Shown: positions 53,381-60,962 of the stretch, one piece after another
Layout of the letters: each line of letters begins with the position of its first letter
How positions within the stretch are numbered: position 1 is the first letter of the stretch
Assembly: GCA_963695975.1 (NCBI GenBank)
Contig: CAVOIB010000009.1
Coordinates: 124,001 to 188,000, forward strand
Length of the DNA: 64,000 nt
Reading direction: 5' to 3'
Source: JBBQVZ01 sp963695975
Lineage (GTDB): Bacteria; Actinomycetota; UBA4738; HRBIN12
Position numbers and translations under genes: made by a program
Notes under the pieces: model-generated
What the model saw: the letters and a program-made list of their open reading frames with translations, nothing else
Databases searched by the model: none
What the model was told of the DNA's origin: nothing

Positions 53381-54535
53381 ATGACCGAACTGCACACGAC
53401 GTTCCCCTTCTACATGGCGACGTACTACCGGAAGTCGCCCTACTACCAACGCACGGTGGAGGCGGGCTGCACCAGCTGGGACCTGTACAACCACATGCTG
53501 ATCCCCACGCTCTACGACGACGACGTCAAGGAGTACTGGCATCTGGTGAACCACGTGACCCTGTGGGATGTGGCGGTCGAGCGACAGGTCGAGATCAGCG
53601 GGCCCGACGCTGCACGGTTCATGCAGTTGCTGACGCCCCGCGATCTGTCGAAGACCGCGGTGGGGCAGTGCAAGTACGTGCTGATCTGCGCTCCCAAAGG
53701 CGGCATCGTGAACGACCCGATCCTGCTGAAACTCGCCGAGGACCGGTTCTGGCTCTCGCTTGCCGATTCCGACGCGCTCCTCTTCGCGATGGGGGTGCAG
53801 GCACTCGCGGGATTAGACGTAGAACTCCGGGAGCCCGATGTATCACCCTTGCAGGTGCAGGGACCGCGATCGAAAGACGTGATGGCGAAGCTGTTCGGCG
53901 ATGAGGTGACGAACCTCAAGTATTACTGGTGTGCCGAAACCGAAGTCGACGGCATCCCGGTCGTCGTGTCGCGTACCGGCTGGACCGGCGAGGTCGGCTA
54001 TGAGATCTACCTGCGGGATGGGAGCCGGGGCATCGATCTGTGGGACAAGGTGATGGACGCGGGACGGGAGTTCGACATCCGCGCGACCGCACCGAGCGAT
54101 CAGCGCCGGATGGAGGCGGGGATCTTCAACTTCGGCAACGACATGGACGTCACGAACAACCCGTTCGAGGTGACCGGTCTGGAGCGTCTCGTGGAGCTCG
54201 ACAACGACAACGAGGTCGTCTCGCGTAAGGCCCTGGAGCGCATCTCTGCCGAGGGAGTGACGAGGAAGCTCGTCGGCGTGACGATCGACGGCCCGCCGCT
54301 GCAGATGTGGCTGGAGGACTTCTGGCCGGTCTCGGCGAGAGGGCGAAAGGTCGGCCGGCTCACGTCGGCCTGCCACTCGCCGAGGCTCGATTTGAACCTG
54401 GGATATGCCTGGGTGCCGATCGAACTCGCGGCCCCGGGAGCCGAGCTCCAGGTCGCGTCCCCGCTGGGCGAGAGGAGGGTGACCGTGGTGGCGCTGCCGT
54501 TCCTCGATCCGAACAAGGACGTGCCGAAAGCCTAG
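53381..54535 (+). CDS. GcvT/DmdA-like THF-dependent methyl transferase, paralogue 1
   Basis: 384 aa, aminomethyltransferase fold (GcvT N-domain plus C-terminal barrel). YNHMLIPTLYDD, HVTLWDVAVERQVEISGPDA and LTPRDLSKTAVGQCKYV match the DMSP demethylase (DmdA)-like branch rather than classical glycine cleavage T-protein. In place of the GcvT Asp-Asp motif it has GGIVNDPI. No GcvH or GcvP is nearby. Likely removes a methyl or C1 group from an N- or S-methylated compound to tetrahydrofolate. Follows the flavoprotein gene after 3 bases; paralogue 2 is at 55145. Confidence 0.8.
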   Translation: MTELHTTFPFYMATYYRKSPYYQRTVEAGCTSWDLYNHMLIPTLYDDDVKEYWHLVNHVTLWDVAVERQVEISGPDAARFMQLLTPRDLSKTAVGQCKYVLICAPKGGIVNDPILLKLAEDRFWLSLADSDALLFAMGVQALAGLDVELREPDVSPLQVQGPRSKDVMAKLFGDEVTNLKYYWCAETEVDGIPVVVSRTGWTGEVGYEIYLRDGSRGIDLWDKVMDAGREFDIRATAPSDQRRMEAGIFNFGNDMDVTNNPFEVTGLERLVELDNDNEVVSRKALERISAEGVTRKLVGVTIDGPPLQMWLEDFWPVSARGRKVGRLTSACHSPRLDLNLGYAWVPIELAAPGAELQVASPLGERRVTVVALPFLDPNKDVPKA

Positions 54536-54550
54536 TCTGTGTCAGACTAG
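54532..54550 (+). terminator. Hairpin at the end of GcvT-like gene 1
   Basis: CTAGTCTG (54532-54539), TGT loop, CAGACTAG (54543-54550): perfect 8-bp stem that includes the stop codon. No U-run. Could terminate, or attenuate expression of the downstream genes. Confidence 0.55.
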
Positions 54551-54589
54551 TACCGAGCCGACTCCACGTTCCTGCGCGATGATGTCGCG

Positions 54590-55132
54590 ATGGAAAGCCT
54601 GCGCGGAAAGCTGCTGATCGCGGGTGCGTCGCTCTGGGACCCGAACTTCCGGCGTTCGGTCGTGCTGATCGCGCACCACGACGAGGAAGGCGCGGTCGGG
54701 GTCGTGCTGAACGACCGGGCGGATGTCACCGTGTCGCAGGCCATCCCGGAGCTCGGCTCGTTGGTCCCGCCGGAGGAGCCGCTTTTCTTGGGGGGACCTG
54801 TCGAGCCACAGGCTGCGGTGGTGGTGGCGGACTTCGAGGACCCGAGTGTCGCCGAGATCATCGCGCTCGACACGATCGGCTTCCTCCCGCCGGAGACAGG
54901 TCCCGGCACCGAGTTCGGGATCCGCCGCGCTCGCGTGTTCGCGGGGTACTCGGGGTGGGGACCCGGCCAGTTGGAGGCGGAGATGGGGCAAGAGTCTTGG
55001 ATCGTGGAGCCCGCGACGCCCGACGACGTGTTCCCGCCCGATCCGATGCGCCTGTGGGAGGACGTCCTCAAGCGCAAGGGACATGCGTTCGATCTGCTCC
55101 GTACGATGCCGCGTGACCCGACCCTGAACTGA
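54590..55132 (+). CDS. UPF0301 (YqgE/AlgH) family protein
   Basis: 180 aa. GKLLIAGASLWDPNFRRSVVLIAHHDEEGAVGVVLN is the family's diagnostic N-terminus, and FLGGPVEPQAAVV is the next conserved block. AlgH/YqgE proteins are widespread, with no settled biochemical function. Interestingly, it is wedged between the two GcvT-like paralogues and separated from the first by a hairpin. Confidence 0.9.
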   Translation: MESLRGKLLIAGASLWDPNFRRSVVLIAHHDEEGAVGVVLNDRADVTVSQAIPELGSLVPPEEPLFLGGPVEPQAAVVVADFEDPSVAEIIALDTIGFLPPETGPGTEFGIRRARVFAGYSGWGPGQLEAEMGQESWIVEPATPDDVFPPDPMRLWEDVLKRKGHAFDLLRTMPRDPTLN

Positions 55133-55144
55133 CGAGGAGGTTCG

Positions 55145-56302
55145 ATGGCATCCGAGACGTTCACGTTCTACATCCAGCCGTGGTATCGGAAGTCGCCGTA
55201 CTTCGAGGCCACGAAGCGAGCTGGTTGTAAGAGCTGGGGGCTGTACAACCACATGCTGCTGCCGACCTTGTACGACGATCCCGTCACCGAATACGAAGCG
55301 CTGTGGCATGACGTGACGATGTGGGACGTGAGCGTCGAACGCTGTGTGGAGATCACCGGACCCGACGCGTTCGATCTGACGAACCTGATCACGTGCCGCG
55401 ACCTCACGACGTGCGATGTCTGGCAGTGCAAGTACGTCCTGTTGACCGCGGCGGACGGCGGGATCGTCAACGACCCCGTGCTGCTTCGCTTGGGAGAGAA
55501 CCATTTCTGGCTGGCGCTCGCCGACAGCGATGCGCTCTTGTACGTCGCCGGCGTCGCGGCGGGGCGCGGCTTGGACGTGAAGATCCGTGAGGCCGACGTC
55601 GCGCCGATGCAGGTTCAGGGCCCCCGATCCAAAGACGTGATCGGCGCCCTCTTCGGCGACGCCGTTCGCGACCTCCGCTACTACTGGTGCGCGGAGGCCG
55701 ACGTCGACGGCATCCCGGTCGTCGTGTCGCGCACGGGATGGACCGGCGAGGTCGGCTACGAGATCTACCTGCGCGACTCCACGCGCGGCGACGACCTGTG
55801 GGAACGCGTGCGCGAAGCGGGCGGGCCGTTCGGTATCCGCGCCATCGCGCCCTCGGAGGCGAGACGGATCGAGGCTGGGATCTTCAACTACGGGAGCGAC
55901 ATGCGGGTGGAGGACACCCCGTTCCACATCAGCGGTCTGGAGAAGTTCGTGGAATCGGAGCAGGAAGCCGACTTCATCGGGAAGGCCGCGCTCGCGCAGC
56001 TGGCGGAGATCGGCGTCGATCGCAAACTGGTCGGCATCGACATCGGCGGCGAACCGATGACCGACGAGGGCGCGCTGAATGACGTTTGGCCAGTCCACGC
56101 GGCCGGGGGGGAACGCGTCGGGCGCGTTACCGCCGCCGCCTGGTCGCCGCGCTTGGAGCGCAACGTCGGGTTCGCGTGGGTGCGGTCATCGCACATGGCG
56201 AACGGCACCGCGCTCGAGCTCGCCGACCCCCGCGGAACGCGACCTGCCACCGTCGCCGCGTTGCCGTTCTTCGATCCGGAGAAGCGCATCCCTGTGTCCT
56301 GA
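55145..56302 (+). CDS. GcvT/DmdA-like THF-dependent methyl transferase, paralogue 2
   Basis: 385 aa, the same architecture as paralogue 1, with which it shares long stretches (WYRKSPYF, YNHMLLPTLYDD, VVVSRTGWTGEVGYEIYLRD). It too has GGIVNDPV at the GcvT acid position. A canonical GAGGAGG ribosome site at 55134-55140 gives it strong translation. It differs in the C-terminal third and in CRDLTTCDVWQCKYV, so the substrates may differ. Probably one duplicate of an ancestral pair. Confidence 0.8.
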   Translation: MASETFTFYIQPWYRKSPYFEATKRAGCKSWGLYNHMLLPTLYDDPVTEYEALWHDVTMWDVSVERCVEITGPDAFDLTNLITCRDLTTCDVWQCKYVLLTAADGGIVNDPVLLRLGENHFWLALADSDALLYVAGVAAGRGLDVKIREADVAPMQVQGPRSKDVIGALFGDAVRDLRYYWCAEADVDGIPVVVSRTGWTGEVGYEIYLRDSTRGDDLWERVREAGGPFGIRAIAPSEARRIEAGIFNYGSDMRVEDTPFHISGLEKFVESEQEADFIGKAALAQLAEIGVDRKLVGIDIGGEPMTDEGALNDVWPVHAAGGERVGRVTAAAWSPRLERNVGFAWVRSSHMANGTALELADPRGTRPATVAALPFFDPEKRIPVS

Positions 56303-56342
56303 CGGCCGCATCGATCCCGGACAGCCGCACCGCCATCTTCGC

Positions 56343-56348
56343 TAGGAT
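56343..56348 (+). promoter_or_regulatory. -10 box of methyltransferase 1, leaderless TTG
   Basis: TAGGAT ends 6 bases before TTG 56355, so transcription is predicted to begin at the TTG codon itself. Confidence 0.55.
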
Positions 56349-56354
56349 GACGTC

Positions 56355-57161
56355 TTGACAGAGCGCACCGGACCGATCGCGTTCGACCACGCCGTCGATT
56401 TCTACGACGAGACCCGCGGCTTATCCCGGGGCGTCCAACGGGTGACGACCGAACTCCTGGCTGCTCAGTTGCGTAGCTGTCGCCGCGTGCTTGAGGTCGG
56501 CGTGGGCACCGGTCTCCTCGCGCTGCCGCTCTCTGAGAAGGGCTTCCGGGTCGACGGGATCGACCTGTCGGAGCCGATGCTCCACCGCCTCCGAGAGAAG
56601 GGATCCGACGGTCAGATCGGGCTCGCCGTTGCCGGTGCCGAGCGTTTGCCGTTCAGGAACTGCGCGTTCGACGGTGCCTACCTGCGGCACGTGCTCCATC
56701 TGATCCCCGATTGGCACGCGGCCCTCGCCGAAGTCGTGCGGGTCGTCCGTCCGGGCGGTCGGTTCCTGGCCAGCATCACGGACTACTCGGGCCTGTACGA
56801 GGAAGTGCAGGAACGATTCCTACGGGAAGCGGGGGGTCTTCCTCTGGCTGTCGGCTTGTCGCCCAACGATCCCGGGTCGCTCATGATGGCGATGACGATG
56901 TTCGGGGTGCAGGGTCGGCGACTGCCTCCTGTCCGCGGCCGCAGGAGCCTCACCCTAGAGCGCTTCCTCCATCACATCGAACGTGGTCACTACACGTGGA
57001 CGTGGCCAGCGTCTGAGCGCGACCGTCTCCACGCGGTCCGGCGCGTCCGTTCATGGCTGCATCGTCGGTTCGGTGATCTGGATCGCCCGGTCGAGGCGGA
57101 GTACTCGGTCGAATGGTGGGTGTTCGATCTCCCGCGCCGGCCGCTTCCGTCGACGAGGTGA
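56355..57161 (+). CDS. Class I SAM-dependent methyltransferase 1
   Basis: 268 aa. Motif I VLEVGVGTGLLALPL, motif II VDGIDLSEPML, motif III-like region ERLPFRNCAFDGAYLRHVLHL and RVVRPGGRFL. Methyltransf_11/25 type, no membrane segment. TTG start: no ATG or GTG occurs before conserved residues, and a -10 box places the transcript start on the TTG. Tandem paralogue at 57166. Substrate unknown; a SAM methyltransferase next to THF-linked GcvT-like proteins suggests methyl-group turnover. Confidence 0.82.
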   Translation: MTERTGPIAFDHAVDFYDETRGLSRGVQRVTTELLAAQLRSCRRVLEVGVGTGLLALPLSEKGFRVDGIDLSEPMLHRLREKGSDGQIGLAVAGAERLPFRNCAFDGAYLRHVLHLIPDWHAALAEVVRVVRPGGRFLASITDYSGLYEEVQERFLREAGGLPLAVGLSPNDPGSLMMAMTMFGVQGRRLPPVRGRRSLTLERFLHHIERGHYTWTWPASERDRLHAVRRVRSWLHRRFGDLDRPVEAEYSVEWWVFDLPRRPLPSTR

Positions 57162-57165
57162 TCGA

Positions 57166-57954
57166 CTGAGTCCTGAACCCACCTCCGTTGCGTTCGATCG
57201 CGCGGCCGCGTACTACGACGCCACGCGCGGGAGCTCACCGGAAGCCGAGCGCGCCATGGTGGAACTGCTCGTGGCGGAGCTCGGCGGGCGCGGTACCACG
57301 CTCGAGCTGGGGGTGGGAACGGGACAGGTCGCCCTCCCGCTTCACGCAGCGGGGATCCCGGTCGTCGGCCTGGATCTCTCGAGGCCGATGATGGACCGCC
57401 TGGTCCAGAAGGCGGGCGGGCACGTGCCGTTCCCGCTCGTTCAGGGTGACGCCACGCGGATGCCGTTCGGCGACGGGGCGTTCGGCGCGGCGTACCTCCG
57501 CTGGGTGCTGCATCTGATCCCCGACTGGAAAGGGGCGCTCGCGGAGATCGTCCGCGTCGTGCGCGGAGGCGGGGCGGTCGCCGTCTCGATCGGCATCCTT
57601 TTCGGACCGCGGTCCGAGATCCAGGAGCGGTTCGCTGAGCTCGCCGGCGTCTCGCCCGAGCCACCCGGGTTGACGTGGGGCGGGTATGAGCGGCTCGATG
57701 AAGCGATGGTGTCGCTCGGCGCCATACCGCGGGAGCTACGGTCGATCACAGAGTTGGAGCACGAGAACCTCGAGGACTTCCTGGAAGGCATCGCGCGGAA
57801 CCGATATTCCTGGACGTGGAAGGTCGAGGATCCAGAGCGGCTCGCGAGCGTCGCCGTGGAGGTCCGTCGCTGGGCGGAGGAGCGATTCGGCCCGCTCGAT
57901 CGTCCTCGCGAGACGTTCGAGATCTCGTGGCGGGCCTACGACCTTCAGGCCTGA
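57166..57954 (+). CDS. Class I SAM-dependent methyltransferase 2, CTG start
   Basis: 262 aa. LELGVGTGQVALPL (motif I), VVGLDLSRPMMDRL (motif II) and HLIPDWKGALAEIVRVVRGGG align with methyltransferase 1. Upstream of the conserved N-terminus there is no ATG, GTG or TTG in frame; CTG 57166 is 7 bases after a GAGG core within GAGGTGATC (57155-57163), an almost perfect match to the anti-Shine-Dalgarno sequence, so CTG initiation is proposed. The ribosome site overlaps the stop codon of methyltransferase 1, which couples the two. Confidence 0.8.
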   Translation: MSPEPTSVAFDRAAAYYDATRGSSPEAERAMVELLVAELGGRGTTLELGVGTGQVALPLHAAGIPVVGLDLSRPMMDRLVQKAGGHVPFPLVQGDATRMPFGDGAFGAAYLRWVLHLIPDWKGALAEIVRVVRGGGAVAVSIGILFGPRSEIQERFAELAGVSPEPPGLTWGGYERLDEAMVSLGAIPRELRSITELEHENLEDFLEGIARNRYSWTWKVEDPERLASVAVEVRRWAEERFGPLDRPRETFEISWRAYDLQA

Positions 57955-57980
57955 CTCGACCGGCCGGTGCCGGTTGCCGA

Positions 57981-57986
57981 TATCCT
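57981..57986 (+). promoter_or_regulatory. -10 box of the aminotransferase gene
   Basis: TATCCT; the start codon at 58045 is 58 bases downstream, so this message has a conventional leader with a GAGGAGGG site at 58031-58038. Confidence 0.5.
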
Positions 57987-58044
57987 GTCCAGCACATCTC
58001 CGGGCGCCGTCCCGTGCGCCCGGTCGAGACGAGGAGGGTCCACG

Positions 58045-58968
58045 GTGCCGATCACGCAGGTCGAGAAGATCTGGATGGACGGCGAGCTCGTGGACTGGGC
58101 CGACGCCAAGATCCACGTGCTCTCCCACGCGCTGCACTACGGTACCGGCGTATTCGAGGGGATCCGTGCGTACGAGACGTCGCGAGGCCCCGCCGTCTGG
58201 CATATGGATGAGCACCTGCGCCGCCTCTACCGCAGCGCGAAGCTGTACCACATGGACATCCCGTTCGCGGTCGAGGCCGTGGGAGAAGCGATGAAGGACG
58301 TGATCAGCGCGAACGGTTTGAACGCGTGCTACATCCGTCCGCTCGTGATCCGTGGCTACGGCGAGATGGGCGTGAACCCACTTCAGGCCCCGGTGAACGT
58401 GATCATCGCGGTGTGGCCGTGGGGGACTTACCTCGGCGAGGATGCGCTCGAGCGAGGCGTGCGGATCAAGGTCAGCAGCTGGCGGCGGAACGGACAGAAC
58501 ACGATGCCGTCGTCCGCCAAGGGAACCGGCCAGTACCTCAACAGCGTTCTGGCGAAGGTGGAGTCGGTGAAGGCCGGGTACGACGAAGCGATCATGCTGA
58601 ACGAGCAAGGGTTCATCACCGACGGCTCGGGCGAGAACGTGTTCATCGTCCGTGGCGACGCGCTGACCACGCCGCCGACGCAAGCCGGCTGCCTCGACGG
58701 CATCACCCGCGGCAGCGTGATCCAGATCGCGCGCGACCTCGGCTACGAGGTCCGCGAAGAGAACCTGGTCCGCAGCGATCTCTACAACGCGGACGAGTGT
58801 TTCTTCTCGGGAACCGCAGCCGAGATAACACCGATCCGCGAGGTCGACGACCGCACCGTGGGCGAGGGGCACCGCGGGCCCGTGACGAAAGAGCTGCAGG
58901 GAGCGTTCTTCTCGGCCACCAAAGGTGAGACCGAGCGGTATGCCGACTGGCTCACGTACGTGAACTAG
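58045..58968 (+). CDS. ilvE: Class IV (branched-chain type) aminotransferase
   Basis: 307 aa, fold IV PLP enzyme. IWMDGELVDWADAKIHVLSHALHYGTGVFEGIRAYE is the IlvE N-terminal block; the PLP Lys lies in SSAKGTGQYLNS and the substrate/cofactor segment is GFITDGSGENVFIV. Family members transaminate Leu/Ile/Val with 2-oxoglutarate. Within this cluster it might process another amino acid, so the symbol is tentative. GTG 58045 has a perfect ribosome site. Confidence 0.85.
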   Translation: MPITQVEKIWMDGELVDWADAKIHVLSHALHYGTGVFEGIRAYETSRGPAVWHMDEHLRRLYRSAKLYHMDIPFAVEAVGEAMKDVISANGLNACYIRPLVIRGYGEMGVNPLQAPVNVIIAVWPWGTYLGEDALERGVRIKVSSWRRNGQNTMPSSAKGTGQYLNSVLAKVESVKAGYDEAIMLNEQGFITDGSGENVFIVRGDALTTPPTQAGCLDGITRGSVIQIARDLGYEVREENLVRSDLYNADECFFSGTAAEITPIREVDDRTVGEGHRGPVTKELQGAFFSATKGETERYADWLTYVN

Positions 58969-59037
58969 CCTTCTCGGCTTGCCCTGCGGCGCGGGGGCAT
59001 GCCAGGATTCGCGTTCGGCCGCTGTCGAGGGGGGTTC

Positions 59038-60447
59038 ATGGCCGTCTCGGTCGCGCCTCAGGCGCCTAGACCCGACGTTCAGGTCATCAAGCGTTCGCTC
59101 GCGCTGGGTGCGCTCGTCTTCATCATGTTCTTCACGGTGTCCGGGGGCGCCTACGGCCTGGAGGACCTAGTCGGCTCCTCCGGTGCGGGGATGGCGCTCC
59201 TTCTCATCATCCTCACCCCTCTGGTATGGAGCCTCCCCACGGCGTTGATGGTGGCGGAGCTCGCGACCGCGATGCCGGTCGAGGGCGGCTTCTATTTCTG
59301 GGTGAAGCGGGCCCTGGGCCCGTTCTGGGGGTTCCAGGAGGGCTGGTGGTCGTGGCTCACCACGTGGGTGGATATGGCGATCTACCCGGTGCTGTTCGTG
59401 GACTACTCCGCGACCTACTTCAAGATCTTCCAGACGAACGGTCTCGCGCGCTGGTTGCTCGGCATGACGGTGATCTGGTTCTTCACGTACCTGAATATCC
59501 GTGGAGCCAAAGTGATCGGTGACTCGTCGAAGATCTTCGGGGTGATCGTGCTGGCCCCATTCGCGATCATGACCGTGCTCGGCCTCTTCCATCTGCACTA
59601 CAACCCGTTCCACCCGTTCACGTTGCCGGGGCAGTCGATCAGCCAGTCGCTGAACCTGGGGTTGTTCGTCGTGATGTGGAACTACCTCGGCTGGGACGGC
59701 CTGTCCACGATCGCCGGCGAGATGAAGAACCCGAGACGCGACTATCCGAAGACCTTGATCATCACGCTCCCGCTGATCACGGCCTGTTACCTGCTCCCCA
59801 CATTGGTAGGACTCGCGGTCGTCGGGGTCGGGCACGGCGTGACGTGGACCGCGGGTGCGTGGAATGAGATCGCCAAGATCATCGGCGGGAGCTGGCTCGG
59901 GGCGCTGATGGCCTTCGGCGCGCTAGTAGCGGCGGCTGGGTTGTTCTCGGCGCTCCTCTTGTCGGTCACCAGGATCCCGTTCGTGATGGGCGAGGACGGC
60001 TATCTGCCCAGGGTGCTGTTCAAGACCCACAGGAAGTACGGGACACCGTGGGTCGCGCTCGTCGTGTCGAGCGCCATCTATTCGGTCTTCATACTCGGGC
60101 CGTTCCAGAGCCTCGTGGTCGTCGACGTGATCATCTATGCGGGTGCGCTCATGCTCGAGTTCGTCGCGCTCGTCGTGCTCCGGATCAAGGAACCCGACAT
60201 GGAACGTCCGTACAAGATCCCCGGAGGGTGGCCGGTGATCATCGTGATCGTGACGCTTCCGGCAGCGATCATCGCGCTCGCCGTCTACGACCAGATCCTG
60301 GATTCGGGCTTCTTCACGACGGTGGGGCTTTCGCTTCTGTTCCTGGCGAGCGGTCCGATCCTGTATCCGATCGCCCACTACTTCAAGAAGCGGCGCGGTG
60401 AGACCGAGCACTTCGCGCCGGACGAGATCACCGAGGTGGAGGGATAA
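59038..60447 (+). CDS. APC-family amino acid/polyamine permease
   Basis: 469 aa, twelve helices. The first helix carries the APC unwound segment (FTVSGGAYGLEDLVG), and later WNYLGWDGLSTIAGEMKNPRRDYPK is the highly typical helix 6-loop of polyamine/amino-acid antiporters (PotE-like and LAT-like). ATG 59038 is chosen because of the GAGGGGGG site at 59027-59034; ATG 58999 is an in-frame alternative adding 13 residues. Transports an amino acid or amine, consistent with the cluster's proposed role. Confidence 0.87.
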   Translation: MAVSVAPQAPRPDVQVIKRSLALGALVFIMFFTVSGGAYGLEDLVGSSGAGMALLLIILTPLVWSLPTALMVAELATAMPVEGGFYFWVKRALGPFWGFQEGWWSWLTTWVDMAIYPVLFVDYSATYFKIFQTNGLARWLLGMTVIWFFTYLNIRGAKVIGDSSKIFGVIVLAPFAIMTVLGLFHLHYNPFHPFTLPGQSISQSLNLGLFVVMWNYLGWDGLSTIAGEMKNPRRDYPKTLIITLPLITACYLLPTLVGLAVVGVGHGVTWTAGAWNEIAKIIGGSWLGALMAFGALVAAAGLFSALLLSVTRIPFVMGEDGYLPRVLFKTHRKYGTPWVALVVSSAIYSVFILGPFQSLVVVDVIIYAGALMLEFVALVVLRIKEPDMERPYKIPGGWPVIIVIVTLPAAIIALAVYDQILDSGFFTTVGLSLLFLASGPILYPIAHYFKKRRGETEHFAPDEITEVEG

Positions 60448-60449
60448 CG

Positions 60450-60944
60450 GTGAGCGACGAGGGCACGACACCCGTCGAACACGACGATGATCTGCTCGAG
60501 ATTCCCCAGATCGACACGACGATGGAGCGGATCCTCTGTCCCGTGGACGGATCGGAAGGGTCCGAGGTGGGCCTCGCGTGGGCGGATGCGATCGCGGCGG
60601 TGACCGGCGCCGAGGTGGTCGCGGTCGTCGCATGCGATCCACCCGTGACGATCAGGCGGCGCGGGATCCTGGAGGTGGAGCACCTGCGGATCGAGATGGA
60701 GGAGGACGCGAAGGAGATCGCGACCGAGGCGACCGAGCTACTGCTCGCCCGCGGACGCCGGGCGAGGGGCATCGTGGTCGTGGGCGAGCCGGTCGATTCG
60801 ATCCTCCACACGGCGAAGGCCGAGGACGTCGACCTGATCGTGATGGGCCGGCGCGGCCGCGGCCGCTTCCCGGGCGCGCTGGTGGGCTCGACCTCGGAGA
60901 AGGTCTCGCGGCATGCCACGGTCCCGGTCTTCCTTGCGACCTGA
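60450..60944 (+). CDS. Universal stress protein family
   Basis: 164 aa, one UspA domain preceded by about 26 acidic residues. ERILCPVDGSEGSEVGLAWA is the first strand and helix; the nucleotide loop is GRRGRGRFPGALVGSTSE, matching G-2x-G-9x-G-S of the ATP-binding type. USP domains often accompany APC permeases, either fused or adjacent, and may regulate them. GTG start three bases after the permease stop. Confidence 0.87.
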   Translation: MSDEGTTPVEHDDDLLEIPQIDTTMERILCPVDGSEGSEVGLAWADAIAAVTGAEVVAVVACDPPVTIRRRGILEVEHLRIEMEEDAKEIATEATELLLARGRRARGIVVVGEPVDSILHTAKAEDVDLIVMGRRGRGRFPGALVGSTSEKVSRHATVPVFLAT

Positions 60945-60962
60945 GTTGGGGAGGGGGCTCAC

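Noticed and set aside
51653..53554. 633-codon minus-strand frame opposite the flavoprotein gene
   Set aside because: Shadow; begins and ends inside other genes and crosses a terminator hairpin.
53381..56302. Glycine cleavage system T-proteins
   Set aside because: No GcvH/GcvP nearby and closer resemblance to DmdA-like proteins, including Asn-Asp at the acid position; kept as GcvT/DmdA-like.
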